In this document: piece after piece, positions 19,230 to 27,555 of the stretch
Numbering within the stretch: position 1 is the stretch's first letter
How the letters are laid out: each line of letters opens with the position of its first letter
IMG/VR virus record: IMGVR_UViG_3300022752_000222
Span: 1 to 33,839 of that record
DNA: 33,839 bases
Direction: 5' to 3' (one strand)
Origin: a virus
Made by a program: the position numbers and the translations under genes
Notes under the pieces: model-generated
What the model was told of the DNA's origin: nothing
Seen by the model: only the letters and a program-made list of their open reading frames with translations
Database searches by the model: none

Positions 19230-21638
19230 ATGCCCATCGACAAAGCCCTCTACGAAGCCCCTGCCACATCAATCGAGATTGATCAGGAGAATATGCCCGA
19301 GATCGAGATCGTGCTTGACGAGGACGGTGGAGCGACGGTCGAGATCGGGGAAGAAGACGATAACGAGGTGGATTTCTATGCCAATCTTGCCGAGGTCGTG
19401 GACGATGACACGTTATCCAAGATCGCCATAGACCTCTCGGCCTTCTTTGAAGCGGATAAGTCAAGCCGTTCTGACTGGGAGCAGACCTATGCCAAGGGCC
19501 TTGAGCTTTTAGGCATGAGTTTTCAAGAGCGTACCAAGCCTTTTCGGGGTGCGGCAGCGGCGTCTCATCCTCTGTTGATGGAGGCCGTGGTCCAGTTTCA
19601 GGCCCAAGCGACCAAGGAATTGATGCCAGCGGGCGGTCCTGTGCGCACGGAGATCCTGGGCAAAGAGACCTTGGACAAGTTCCAGCAGGCTGGACGCGTG
19701 CAGGACTTCATGAATTACCAGATTACGACCGTGATGAAGGAATATACGCCCGAGTTTGATCAGGCGATGTTCTATTTGGGCTACGGCGGGTCGGTATTTA
19801 AGAAGATTTACTACGATGAACAGCTCGGGCGGATGGTTTCCAAGCTTGTTTTGGCAGATGACGTGTTTATTCCGTACTACGGATCAAGCGTCATGAGCCA
19901 ATGCCCACGGATCACGCACCGCATTGCGATGGATTCCAACGAATATCGCAAGCGCGTGGTCGCAGGCGAGTACTTGGATGTCATTGTTGAGGGCGAACTC
20001 TACCCTTCAGACGCAAGTCAGATCCGTTATCAGGTCGATAAGCAGACGGGTGTCGTGGAAACAGGCGCACCGGAAGAGATTTTTTTGCTTGAATTCCAGG
20101 TGGATTACGATTTACCAGGGTTCGAGGACCTTGATGACAGCGACGAGCCCACGGGCATCAAGCTGCCGTATGTGATTACGTTGGATGAAGCGACAAAACG
20201 CGTCATTGGCATACGCCGGAACTGGAAAGAGGACGATGAGCGCAAGAATCGGCGTAATTATTTCGTCCATTACGTGCTGATCGAGGGCCTTGGGTCGTAC
20301 GGCTTGGGTTTTGTGCATTTAATTGGTGGTCTTTCCAAAACGGCAACCTCTGCACTGCGTCAATTGCTCGATGCAGGCACGCTCTCGAACCTGCCAGCGG
20401 GGTTCAAGGCCAAAGGAGCACGGATCGCGGACCAGGATAATCCGATTCAGCCCGGAGAATGGCGCGATATTGACGTGGGCGGGGCGGAATTACAGCAAAA
20501 CATGCTGCCTTTGCCTTATAAAGAGCCATCGCAGACGCTTTTTTCCCTGCTTGGCTTTTGTGTAGACGCTGGAAGACGCTTGGCAAGCATCGCTGACATG
20601 CAAGTGGGCGAAGGCAACCAGATGGCGCAGGTCGGAACGACCCTTGCACTGCTTGAACGTGGCACGCAGGTCATGTCGGCCATCCATAAACGGCTGCACT
20701 ATGCGTTGAAAGAAGAATTTGAGCTCTTGGCCCAGGGCTTTGGGCAGTATTTACCCGATGAATACCCTTATGACGTGCCTGGAGCGTCGAGAAAGATCAA
20801 AAAAGCGGATTTCAACAACCTTGTTGCCGTACAACCGGTCTCTGATCCCAACATTTTCTCATCGGCTCAGCGTTTAACACTGGCGCAAATGCAATTGCAA
20901 ATGGCGCAGACTGCGCCGCAGATGCACAACATGTATGAGGCGTTTTATCGCGTGTATGCAGCGATGAATGTGCGCGATATTGACAGTATTTTGAAGCCGC
21001 AGCGCACTCAAATGCCCAAGGACCCCGCGCAAGAGAACGCGGACGTGTTGGACGGGATGGAATTGAAGGCTTTTGCAGGACAGCAGCACGATGCGCATAT
21101 TGCATCGCATTTAATGATGGGTTTATCACCCATGTTGCAGTCTCAACCGCTGGCGGCGATGACTTTGCAAAAGCACATCCTTGATCATGTAAAACTAAAG
21201 GCCGAAGAAACTGCCGAAGCAGAACTTTTTGCTCAATACGGCAATGATCCTGATCGGATGGTGTCCGAATTACAGCGTGAAGCCCTTGTAGCGTTAAAAG
21301 TTGCGGCGTTTTTACAAGAAGTCCGACAAATGCAAGAGCAGTTATCCGGTCAAGGCGAGGGCCCTGATCCGTTGGTTATGCTTAAGGAAAAAGAGCTCCA
21401 AATCCGTGCTCAAGCTGACCAAGCAAACCAGCAAATCGATCGCCAGCGTTTGCTGATGGAGCAGCAACGCACGCAAGCGAACATGGCGGCAAATCAGGCC
21501 AGAATTCAGTCGCAAGAACGCATTGCTGCCGAGCGGGCAATCGTTGCACGTGAGCGGGCTGATTTGATGGATCGAAATGCTCGTCGCCAACAGAATGTTC
21601 AAATGATTAATCAACGGAGGCCTTCAAATGCCGCTTAA
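19230..21638 (+). CDS. Portal protein
   Basis: The protein has 802 residues and forms the ring through which DNA enters the head. It has an acidic N-terminus, then the portal-type start SRSDWEQTYAKGLELLGM and TKPFRGAAAASHPLLMEAVV, a wing and clip region (FYLGYGGSVFKKIYYDEQLG, DDVFIPYY), and a C-terminal coiled coil and Gln-rich barrel-like part (residues about 690-800). The size fits the large podovirus-type portals. The ATG at 19230 has AAGGA 6 nt upstream; a TTG at 19212 is the alternative. It overlaps the next gene by 11 nt. Confidence 0.85.
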   Translation: MPIDKALYEAPATSIEIDQENMPEIEIVLDEDGGATVEIGEEDDNEVDFYANLAEVVDDDTLSKIAIDLSAFFEADKSSRSDWEQTYAKGLELLGMSFQERTKPFRGAAAASHPLLMEAVVQFQAQATKELMPAGGPVRTEILGKETLDKFQQAGRVQDFMNYQITTVMKEYTPEFDQAMFYLGYGGSVFKKIYYDEQLGRMVSKLVLADDVFIPYYGSSVMSQCPRITHRIAMDSNEYRKRVVAGEYLDVIVEGELYPSDASQIRYQVDKQTGVVETGAPEEIFLLEFQVDYDLPGFEDLDDSDEPTGIKLPYVITLDEATKRVIGIRRNWKEDDERKNRRNYFVHYVLIEGLGSYGLGFVHLIGGLSKTATSALRQLLDAGTLSNLPAGFKAKGARIADQDNPIQPGEWRDIDVGGAELQQNMLPLPYKEPSQTLFSLLGFCVDAGRRLASIADMQVGEGNQMAQVGTTLALLERGTQVMSAIHKRLHYALKEEFELLAQGFGQYLPDEYPYDVPGASRKIKKADFNNLVAVQPVSDPNIFSSAQRLTLAQMQLQMAQTAPQMHNMYEAFYRVYAAMNVRDIDSILKPQRTQMPKDPAQENADVLDGMELKAFAGQQHDAHIASHLMMGLSPMLQSQPLAAMTLQKHILDHVKLKAEETAEAELFAQYGNDPDRMVSELQREALVALKVAAFLQEVRQMQEQLSGQGEGPDPLVMLKEKELQIRAQADQANQQIDRQRLLMEQQRTQANMAANQARIQSQERIAAERAIVARERADLMDRNARRQQNVQMINQRRPSNAA

Positions 21639-21888
21639 AAAAGGTAAAAGCCAGAAAGTCATCTCAGGCAATATTGGTGAGATGATCAGCTCGTACAAAA
21701 AGACGGGCAAGATTGGAACCAGCACGCCAGAAAACAAAGGCGCTGCCATTAAACAAGCGGCAGCAATCGCCTACTCAGCTGCTGGAAAACCAAGAAAGTA
21801 CAAGGCAGGAAGCACGCCAGCAGGGGTGCAAGGTCCTTTTATGACCGTTAAGAAAAAAGATGGCAATCGTCCTGTAAAAATATATTAA
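21628..21888 (+). CDS. Small basic protein behind the portal
   Basis: The protein has 86 residues and begins MPLKKGKSQKVISGNIGEMI, then IKQAAAIAYSAAGKPRKYK. Short Lys-rich proteins with K-x-x-x-S-x-N-I-x-E and Q-A-x-A-I-A-x-S-x-A-G are common next to head genes of podovirus-like phages. GGAGG lies 7 nt upstream of the ATG, inside the end of the portal gene. It may be a minor virion or DNA-associated protein. Confidence 0.7.
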   Translation: MPLKKGKSQKVISGNIGEMISSYKKTGKIGTSTPENKGAAIKQAAAIAYSAAGKPRKYKAGSTPAGVQGPFMTVKKKDGNRPVKIY

Positions 21889-21902
21889 GATATCGTGCCC
21901 TT

Positions 21903-21930
21903 CAAACGGGGGATAAACCGTTTGCTTTTT
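21903..21930 (+). terminator. Hairpin terminator
   Basis: CAAACGG, an 8-nt loop, CCGTTTG and then CTTTTT. A moderate rho-independent terminator between the basic protein and the 21945 gene. Confidence 0.7.
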
Positions 21931-21944
21931 CATGGATCGTGACC

Positions 21945-22133
21945 ATGCTTGATTTAATTGAACGCATACTGAGAGAAATTAGAACGCTACGTGAAAGCAC
22001 GGAAGGGCTCGTGCTTAACGGATCTGTTCCTGACATGGAACGATATCGTTTTCTGATGGGTCGCTTAGAGGCACTCAAGCTTGTTGAAGTCACGGTCAAA
22101 GATCTTTTAAACGAGCGAGAGGAGAACCCTTGA
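21945..22133 (+). CDS. Small coiled-coil protein
   Basis: The protein has 62 residues: MLDLIERILREIRTLREST, a short turn (VLNGSVPDME), then LMGRLEALKLVEVTVKDLLN. It is two amphipathic helices, a helical hairpin. The start at 21945 follows a weak GGAT; GTG at 21939 is the alternative. The stop shares a base with the next ATG. Similar small helical proteins occur next to GroES-like genes in phages. The role is not known. Confidence 0.6.
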   Translation: MLDLIERILREIRTLRESTEGLVLNGSVPDMERYRFLMGRLEALKLVEVTVKDLLNEREENP

Positions 22134-22585
22134 TGGCATTAACGGCATTGGAACAAAAGTGGCAAGAGCAAGAAGCCCAGCGCAAACCGGCGTTAGACGA
22201 CGCTTACGACAGAGAAGGAAACTTTGATCCCCAGTTGATTGAGGATTCGGTGCTTAGTCGGTTGCCAAAACCTACGGGATGGCGTATTGCTATTTTGCCT
22301 TATCGAGGTGCGCAAAAAACGCGTGGTGGAATTGCCTTGTCCGAAGAAACGCAAAAGCGTGCGCAGGTTGCGACCACCGTGGGTTATGTATTAGCCCTTG
22401 GGCCTTTAGCCTATTACGACCAAGAGAAGTTTCCTGAGGGACCGTGGTGCAAGGAAAAAGATTGGATACTTTTTGGCCGTTATGCAGGGGCTCGAATTCC
22501 TATTGACGGTGGTGAAATTCGCTTCATTAATGACGATGAGGTGCTAGGTATTATTAATAATCCGCAAGACATTGCGCACATGTAA
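22133..22585 (+). CDS. groES-like: GroES-like co-chaperonin
   Basis: The protein has 150 residues. LPKPTGWRIAILPYRGAQKT, then RGGIALSEETQKRAQVATTV, GYVLALGP, WCKEKDWILFGRYAGARIPI and FINDDEVLGII follow the GroES beta-barrel with its mobile loop (KTRGGIAL). The N-terminal 40 residues are an extra helical extension. It probably pairs with host GroEL to fold the major capsid protein encoded downstream. GAGGAG lies 8 nt upstream of the ATG. Confidence 0.85.
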   Translation: MALTALEQKWQEQEAQRKPALDDAYDREGNFDPQLIEDSVLSRLPKPTGWRIAILPYRGAQKTRGGIALSEETQKRAQVATTVGYVLALGPLAYYDQEKFPEGPWCKEKDWILFGRYAGARIPIDGGEIRFINDDEVLGIINNPQDIAHM

Positions 22586-22594
22586 GGAAAGATG

Positions 22595-23509
22595 ATGAGT
22601 AATGAAGAATTAACGTTTAATGTTGGAGAGGAAGAGCAGCCTGCCACAATAGCTATACAAGAGGATGGTACTGCGCAGCAAGTTGAAAAAGAGCAGCCTC
22701 AGACGACGAGTGCGGAACTGGATCAGTATAGCGATAAGGTCCAAAAACGCATCGATAAGTTAACCGCGCGTCTTCGTGAAACCGAGCGCCGTGAGCAAGC
22801 GGCTATTGAATATGCAAGGCAAGTCCAGGCCCGTATGGCTCAAGCCGAGCAACAACTGGTCCATGTTGATGGGGCTAGGATCGGAGAGGCCAAAGGACGA
22901 ATTGAAACCCAAGCTTTAGCCCTCAAACAGATCATCAAGAAGGCCCGGGAAGAGAATGATATTGATACAGAAACCGAGGCTCAAGAGCGTTTAACTGCGA
23001 TATTGTTAGAACAACAACGGGTTCGCGAAGCAGAAGCAAGCAGGCCCCAAGCTGAGCAACGGCTTGCTGAACAACAACAAGCCTGGGCACAGCATCAGCA
23101 GCAACTTGCCCTACAGGCGCAGCAGGCTCAACAGCAAGCACAAATTGACCCACGTGCAGAAGACTGGGCCGAGAGAAACGAGTGGTTTGGCAGAGATGTC
23201 GCCATGACCGCTGCGGCTAGAGGAATCCATTTACAGTTAGTCACTCAAGAGGGTTTTAACCCTCAAAGCGATGATTACTACAACGAGTTAGATCGTCGTA
23301 TCCGAGACAACTTCCCACAAAAGTTTCAATCTGCTAATATGAGTTATCGTTCAGCCAACCGTCCCGTGCAGACGGTTGCTCCTGCGTCCCGTTCCTCTGG
23401 AATTAACAGTTCTGCACGCCGCACTGTGAGACTGACACCAAGTCAAGTCGCAATTGCCAAAAAGCTGGGTGTTCCTCTTGAGGAATACGCAAAGTACGTG
23501 AAGGAATAA
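22595..23509 (+). CDS. Capsid scaffolding-type protein
   Basis: The protein has 304 residues from ATG 22595 (22592 is the alternative). An acidic N-terminus (ELTFNVGEEEQPATI) is followed by a long Glu/Gln/Ala-rich coiled coil (residues about 45-190). The C-terminal end, VRLTPSQVAIAKKLGVPLEE, then YAKYVKE, is the typical capsid-binding tail of phage scaffolds. It lies just upstream of the head genes, as expected. AAGGA lies 6 nt upstream. Confidence 0.8.
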   Translation: MSNEELTFNVGEEEQPATIAIQEDGTAQQVEKEQPQTTSAELDQYSDKVQKRIDKLTARLRETERREQAAIEYARQVQARMAQAEQQLVHVDGARIGEAKGRIETQALALKQIIKKAREENDIDTETEAQERLTAILLEQQRVREAEASRPQAEQRLAEQQQAWAQHQQQLALQAQQAQQQAQIDPRAEDWAERNEWFGRDVAMTAAARGIHLQLVTQEGFNPQSDDYYNELDRRIRDNFPQKFQSANMSYRSANRPVQTVAPASRSSGINSSARRTVRLTPSQVAIAKKLGVPLEEYAKYVKE

Positions 23510-23512
23510 ACC

Positions 23513-24022
23513 ATGGATCAAGAAAACACACCTGAAGTTTCTGCAACCCCGTTGCCCAAACTTCGTCGCGAATCACGAGCAGCGATGACTCGGGATAAAC
23601 AAGCGCGCCGTAAGCCCTGGTCCCCTCCTTCTAAATTGGACGCTCCTCCTGCTCCAGACGGGTTTAAAAACCGGTGGATTCGTCGTGAAACGATGGGATT
23701 TGATGATCGGATTAATGTCACTACAAAATTACGCGAAGGGTATGAACTTGTTCGCGCTGACGAGCATCCTGATTACACTGCCCCCACGGTTGATGACGGC
23801 AAGCATGCGGGTGTAATTGGCGTAGGTGCTTTAATCCTTGCCAGAATCCCCGAAGAGACGGTAGAGGAACGTAATGCGTATTACCAAAACAGGGCAAGAG
23901 ATCAGCAAAGAGCGATTGATAATGAGCTGTTGAAATCTAATGCGCATGACAGCATGCGTATTAACTCACCGGAGCGTCGCTCTCGTACTACGTTCGGCAG
24001 CCGACTTACGGCTGAAACCTAA
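23513..24022 (+). CDS. Conserved head-region structural protein
   Basis: The protein has 169 residues. A basic, Pro-rich N-terminus is followed by LDAPPAPDGFKNRWIRRET, then FDDRINVTTKLREGYELVRA, HAGVIGVGALILARIPEET and VEERNAYYQNRARDQQRAID. This combination is seen in capsid-cluster proteins of podovirus-like phages, where the role is unknown. It sits between scaffold and head genes with only 3 nt from the scaffold stop. It may be a minor head or assembly protein. Confidence 0.7.
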   Translation: MDQENTPEVSATPLPKLRRESRAAMTRDKQARRKPWSPPSKLDAPPAPDGFKNRWIRRETMGFDDRINVTTKLREGYELVRADEHPDYTAPTVDDGKHAGVIGVGALILARIPEETVEERNAYYQNRARDQQRAIDNELLKSNAHDSMRINSPERRSRTTFGSRLTAET

Positions 24023-24043
24023 TCTTTTTTAAAGGATCAACAA

Positions 24044-24625
24044 ATGGCTAACGTCAACAAGCCTTTTGGTTTGCGTCCTCTCGGTAATCTGTCGGCTACA
24101 GGTGCTCAAAAGCAGTATGGCTACCTCATCGCAGATAACCAGTCGGGGGCGATTTTTCAAGGAGACCTTGTAACCATTGACAATGGCTACATCGTCAAGT
24201 TCAACAATACCGACCATACGGTTGCGGTAGGCGTGTTCAATGGTTGTTTTTACAACGACCCGTCCACGCAAAAACCCACTTGGAAAAACTACTATCCGGG
24301 GTCCATCAACATTACGCAAGGCCAAATCCTTGCTGACGTGATTGATGATCCTAATCAGTTGTTTATTATCCAGAATGCGGGAACCCCGACCCAGGCTAAC
24401 ATCGGCACCAATGCTGATATTACTGCCTCGACCACAGGCGATACCACAACGGGCGTGTCTAACATGACCATGAGTGGCACGTTCACTGAGAGCGCCTCGG
24501 CGAATCTCAAGGCAATCGGTCTTTACAACGTTCCAGGTAATACGATGGGCCAGTATGCTGTTCTTGTTGTCAAAATCAACGAGCACATGTACGGCAGCGT
24601 TGGTACCCCTGGCTTTAGCACCTAA
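24044..24625 (+). CDS. Head decoration-type structural protein
   Basis: The protein has 193 residues: NVNKPFGLRPLGNLSATGAQ, then beta-rich segments (GAIFQGDLVTIDNGYIVKF, AVGVFNGCFYNDP) and a Thr/Gly-rich turn region (ADITASTTGDTTTGVSNMTM). This N-terminus (KPFGLRP) is typical of phage head decoration or capsid-associated proteins encoded directly before the major capsid gene. AAAGGA precedes the ATG. The functional call is by position and pattern. Confidence 0.7.
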   Translation: MANVNKPFGLRPLGNLSATGAQKQYGYLIADNQSGAIFQGDLVTIDNGYIVKFNNTDHTVAVGVFNGCFYNDPSTQKPTWKNYYPGSINITQGQILADVIDDPNQLFIIQNAGTPTQANIGTNADITASTTGDTTTGVSNMTMSGTFTESASANLKAIGLYNVPGNTMGQYAVLVVKINEHMYGSVGTPGFST

Positions 24626-24636
24626 GGAGATCAGTC

Positions 24637-25545
24637 ATGGCAATTTCACGTGCACAACTGGTGAAAGAGCTTGAGCCCGGTCTCAATGCTCTTTTTGGTA
24701 TGGAGTACAAAAACTACGAGAACGAGCACTTGCAGATTTATGCTGTTGAGTCATCTGATCGTGCGTTTGAAGAGGAAGTCATGGAGTCAGGGTTTGGTGA
24801 GGCTCCGGTTAAAACTGAAGGTGCGGGCGTCGCTTATGACAACGCGCAAGAGGTTTACACTGCTCGCTACACCCATGAAACCATTGCATTGGCGTTTTCT
24901 CTGACTGAAGAGGCCGTAGAGGACAACCTTTACGACCGCTTGGCCGGACGTTACACCAAGGCATTGGCACGTTCCATGGCACAGACCAAGCAAATTAAGG
25001 CAGCTGCCGTGCTTAATGGCGCTTTCACCACCTCTCTGGGCGGTGACGGCAAGCCTTTGTGCGCAACGGACCATCCGACGTTGGGTGGCCCCGACCTTGT
25101 AAATGAGCTTGTTGTTCCTGCGGATCTTTCGGAAACAGCGCTTGAGCAGGCATTGATTGACATTGCAGCGTTCACCGATGAACGTGGCTTGAAGATCGCT
25201 GTTCAAGGTTTGAAGTTGATCATCCCGAAAGAGCTTATGTTTACGGCTGATCGCATCATGAAGTCTACGCTGCGTGTTGGTACGGCAGATAATGACATCA
25301 ACGCGCTCAAAAACATGGGCATGATCCCGCAGGGTTACGTAGTCAACCACTTCTTGACCGACCCGGATGCGTACTTCATTAAGACGGACGCTCCTAACGG
25401 CATGAAGATGTTTGAGCGTGTGGCAATGCGTACCGGTTTTGAAGGCGACTTTGATACTGGAAACGTTCGCTACAAAGCTCGTGAGCGTTACTCATTTGGG
25501 TTCAGCGATCCCAGAGGCATCTTTGGTAGCACTGGAGCCGCTTGA
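24637..25545 (+). CDS. Major capsid protein (HK97/Mu gpT-like)
   Basis: The protein has 302 residues. MAISRAQLVKELEPGLNALF begins a capsid-type N-terminus. RYTHETIALAFSLTEEAVED and YDRLAGRYTKALARSMAQTK form the spine helix region. LNGAFTTSLGGDGKPLCATD, then HPTLGGPDLVNE, and YGISFGFS-like ends (YSFGFSDPRGIFG) match Mu-type major head proteins. AAGGAG is upstream. A strong terminator follows, and the GroES-like and scaffold genes lie just upstream, which fits high expression. Confidence 0.85.
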   Translation: MAISRAQLVKELEPGLNALFGMEYKNYENEHLQIYAVESSDRAFEEEVMESGFGEAPVKTEGAGVAYDNAQEVYTARYTHETIALAFSLTEEAVEDNLYDRLAGRYTKALARSMAQTKQIKAAAVLNGAFTTSLGGDGKPLCATDHPTLGGPDLVNELVVPADLSETALEQALIDIAAFTDERGLKIAVQGLKLIIPKELMFTADRIMKSTLRVGTADNDINALKNMGMIPQGYVVNHFLTDPDAYFIKTDAPNGMKMFERVAMRTGFEGDFDTGNVRYKARERYSFGFSDPRGIFGSTGAA

Positions 25546-25560
25546 TTTTTAAGCGTGTTT

Positions 25561-25590
25561 AAAAGGGGCCTCTTGGCCCCTTTTTATTTT
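25561..25590 (+). terminator. Strong terminator after the major capsid gene
   Basis: AAAAGGGGCC, loop TCTT, GGCCCC and then TTTTTATTTT. It is the strongest late-region terminator and would shape capsid versus fibre expression. Confidence 0.92.
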
Positions 25591-25603
25591 GTGTTTTATC
25601 CGT

Positions 25604-25704
25604 TATAGTGGAGCTATTCCGGGGTTATCTCCGGCGCATTAGACAGTCCCGGCTGACGTACATGCAGACTAATGCGCCGATATCGCATGTAGAGGATAGT
25701 TATA
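25604..25704 (+). promoter_or_regulatory. Structured leader with hairpins and possible pseudoknot
   Basis: TATAGT at 25604-25609 may be a -10 box with a weak -35. CCGGGG / CTCCGG (25619-25634, loop TTAT) forms a hairpin. CGGCGCATTAG (25632-25642) pairs perfectly with CTAATGCGCCG (25669-25679). TACATGC (25659-25665), inside that loop, can pair with GCATGTA (25685-25691), which touches the Shine-Dalgarno AGAGGA at 25691. The start codon is at 25705. Confidence 0.6.
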
Positions 25705-26181
25705 ATGTCTAGTACAACCTTTAGCGGTCCAGTTACTTCAACCAACGGCTTTGTTGGCGACCTCACAGGTAACGTAACCGGCAACATTACCGGCGCAACC
25801 GCAACCACTGAACTGACCGCAGCAAGCACGTTGACAGCGGCACAGTCAGGCAGGACCTTTTTCTTGAATGCTGCCACAGAGTTTGCAACCACGTTGCCTG
25901 CTCCTGTTGCTGGACTTCGTTATACGTTCATCGTTAAGGCTGCTCCTTCTGGAGCGAACTACACAATTGTCACGGCTTCGAGTGCCAACATCATCAAAGG
26001 CCAAGCCTATCCGGCTTCTGGCGCTGCTGGCGACACGGGTACCGCAGATGACACAATCAGTTTTGTGAGTGCGCAGGCCGTTGCGGGTGATCGCGTGGAG
26101 CTGTATTGCGATGGCACAAGCTGGTTTGCTTATGCTTACTGTGCGGTTGCTGCTGGCGTCACGTTTACGCAAGCTTCCTAA
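25705..26181 (+). CDS. Beta-rich virion surface protein
   Basis: The protein has 158 residues. The first 40 residues (TTFSGPVTSTNGFVGDLTGN, then VTGNITGATA) are the Gly/Thr repeat type seen in phage fibre and decoration proteins. The rest is a beta-sandwich-like region with FFLNAATEFATTLPAPVAGL and VELYCDGTSWFAYAYC. It follows the structured leader, with AGAGGA 8 nt before the ATG. A head-decoration or fibre-base role is likely from position. Confidence 0.6.
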   Translation: MSSTTFSGPVTSTNGFVGDLTGNVTGNITGATATTELTAASTLTAAQSGRTFFLNAATEFATTLPAPVAGLRYTFIVKAAPSGANYTIVTASSANIIKGQAYPASGAAGDTGTADDTISFVSAQAVAGDRVELYCDGTSWFAYAYCAVAAGVTFTQAS

Positions 26182-26193
26182 TAGGAGGCTCTT

Positions 26194-26496
26194 ATGAGCT
26201 CCAGTAATATTCAGGCAGTCACCAAGACTGCTGACGGACATGCGATCGCGGGACGCACGCGCGTGGTGGGCCTTTACTTTACGAACACCGCTACGGCCTC
26301 GTCGTTTTCTTTGAAAAACGGCAGCACATCGTCAGGCACGGCGTTGATCACGATCAACACGCCTGCTGCGGCAGGGGCCAATGACCTCATCATCCCTGAC
26401 ATGGGCATTTTGTTTGACACGGGGGTGTTTATTGACGTGGCAAATGCAAACGTTACCAGCGTGACATTGCTCTTCCAAGGCGGAGCTGCGCAGTAA
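26194..26496 (+). CDS. Small beta-rich virion protein
   Basis: The protein has 100 residues: SSSNIQAVTKTADGHAIAGR, then TRVVGLYFTNTATASSFSLK, LITINTPAAAGANDLIIPD and VTLLFQGGAAQ. It is a single beta-sandwich-like unit. ATAGGAGG precedes the ATG. Its stop abuts the next start with no gap. It is probably a virion component; no family is recognised. Confidence 0.6.
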   Translation: MSSSNIQAVTKTADGHAIAGRTRVVGLYFTNTATASSFSLKNGSTSSGTALITINTPAAAGANDLIIPDMGILFDTGVFIDVANANVTSVTLLFQGGAAQ

Positions 26497-26781
26497 ATGG
26501 TTAAGAAAGGGATGGGCATTGCAACGTCGGTCAAGAGTGGAAACTTTAGGCCGACGAAGCAAGGCGCAGGCATGACGGAAAAAGGCGTTAAAGCCTACCG
26601 TGCTGCCAATCCCGGAAGTAAATTAAAAACGGCTGTGACAAGTGACAATCCCGGTCCTAAAGACGCGGCACGAAGAAAGTCTTTTTGTGCAAGATCCGCA
26701 GGCCAGATGAAGATGTTTCCTGAGGCAGCTAAAGATCCAAACAGCCGGATTCGTCAGGCACGTAAGAGATGGAAGTGTTAA
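26497..26781 (+). CDS. Small basic conserved phage protein
   Basis: The protein has 94 residues. GAGMTEKGVKAYRAANPGSK, then DAARRKSFCARSAGQMKMFP and SRIRQARKRWKC form a pattern that recurs in small basic proteins of aquatic phages (I recall the label DUF6321, without checking). The Cys and Arg/Lys content suggests nucleic-acid contact. It starts directly after the previous stop and ends directly before the next start. Confidence 0.7.
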   Translation: MVKKGMGIATSVKSGNFRPTKQGAGMTEKGVKAYRAANPGSKLKTAVTSDNPGPKDAARRKSFCARSAGQMKMFPEAAKDPNSRIRQARKRWKC

Positions 26782-27033
26782 ATGGACCCGATGATTCTTT
26801 GGAACTTAATCACTTCAGTTTTAGTGGGATTAGTGATGTTTATGCTCAAAAATTCTCATGATGAGCAACAGCGCATCCAAATCCTTTTAAATAAGACCCG
26901 TGAGGAAATAGCCCGTGACCACATCACTCGTGCAGAGGTCCGTGCAGACCTTGAAAAAATTATGGAACGCTTTGACTCAGGCTTTGAGCGGCTTGAAGCA
27001 AAGATTGATGCCCTCGCTAAAAAAGGATCTTGA
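26782..27033 (+). CDS. Membrane-anchored coiled-coil protein
   Basis: The protein has 83 residues. Residues 4-22 (MILWNLITSVLVGLVMFML) are a membrane segment, followed by a charged coiled coil (DEQQRIQILLNKTREEIARD, then FERLEAKIDALAKKGS). The layout fits a holin-associated or spanin-like accessory protein, or an anchor used in lysis or infection. It abuts the gene upstream. The function is a guess from topology. Confidence 0.6.
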   Translation: MDPMILWNLITSVLVGLVMFMLKNSHDEQQRIQILLNKTREEIARDHITRAEVRADLEKIMERFDSGFERLEAKIDALAKKGS

Positions 27034-27035
27034 AG

Positions 27036-27197
27036 ATGGTAACTAGACCTGGGCTTTATGCAAATATCCAAGCCAAGCGCAAGCGGATCGCTGCTGGATC
27101 GGGCGAAAAGATGCGTAAACCTGGAACCAAAGGTACTCCGACGGCGCAAGCCTTCAGAGAGTCTGCAAAAACTGCAAAAGGAGTAAAGAAATCATGA
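27036..27197 (+). CDS. Small Lys/Gly-rich protein (53 residues)
   Basis: The protein begins MVTRPGLYANIQAKRKRIAA, then GSGEKMRKPGTKGTPTAQAF. The string PGLYANIxAKRKRIAAGSGEKMRKPG occurs in other phages as a short conserved protein. It starts 2 nt after the membrane-protein stop and overlaps the next ATG. It is basic and probably disordered, perhaps packed with DNA. Confidence 0.65.
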   Translation: MVTRPGLYANIQAKRKRIAAGSGEKMRKPGTKGTPTAQAFRESAKTAKGVKKS

Positions 27198-27358
27198 TGA
27201 AGGGCTACAAAGAGGGTGGTATGACCGACAAAATGGGTCGTGCAATGAAGCGTAAGACCAAGGATGCAATGGGGCGTGCAATGCCCAAAATGCCCGCAAT
27301 GCCCATGGGTATGAAAAAGGGCGGCAAAGCCATGAAAATGGCCAAAAAGGAGAAATGA
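27194..27358 (+). CDS. Met/Lys-rich small protein (54 residues)
   Basis: Thirteen of 54 residues are Met, with Lys and Gly making up much of the rest (MGRAMPKMPAMPMGMKKGGK). AGGAG lies 10 nt upstream of the ATG at 27194, which overlaps the previous stop. No family is recognised. It is the middle member of a run of three tiny basic proteins. Confidence 0.6.
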   Translation: MMKGYKEGGMTDKMGRAMKRKTKDAMGRAMPKMPAMPMGMKKGGKAMKMAKKEK

Positions 27359-27360
27359 TC

Positions 27361-27555
27361 ATGGCTGGACGTGGAATGGGTTGTGCAACACGTGGCGGCG
27401 GGGCGGTTACATCAGGCCCAGCTAACAAAATGTTGAGTGAAACGAGCAAGACGACGGACCCTGTGCGCATGAAAAATGGCGGTGCTGTTAACCAGCACAA
27501 GCGCATGGCCATGAAGGGCGTGAAAAAGATGAAAATGGGCGGAAGCTGCGCCTAA
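27361..27555 (+). CDS. Small Gly/Met/Lys-rich conserved protein
   Basis: The protein has 64 residues: MAGRGMGCATRGGGAVTSGP, then ANKMLSETSKTTDPVRMKNG and HKRMAMKGVKKMKMGG. This composition is typical of a short conserved protein in aquatic podovirus-like genomes. The ATG at 27361 is 9 nt past AAGGAG; 27355 is too close. The stop abuts the next gene. The role is unknown. Confidence 0.65.
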   Translation: MAGRGMGCATRGGGAVTSGPANKMLSETSKTTDPVRMKNGGAVNQHKRMAMKGVKKMKMGGSCA

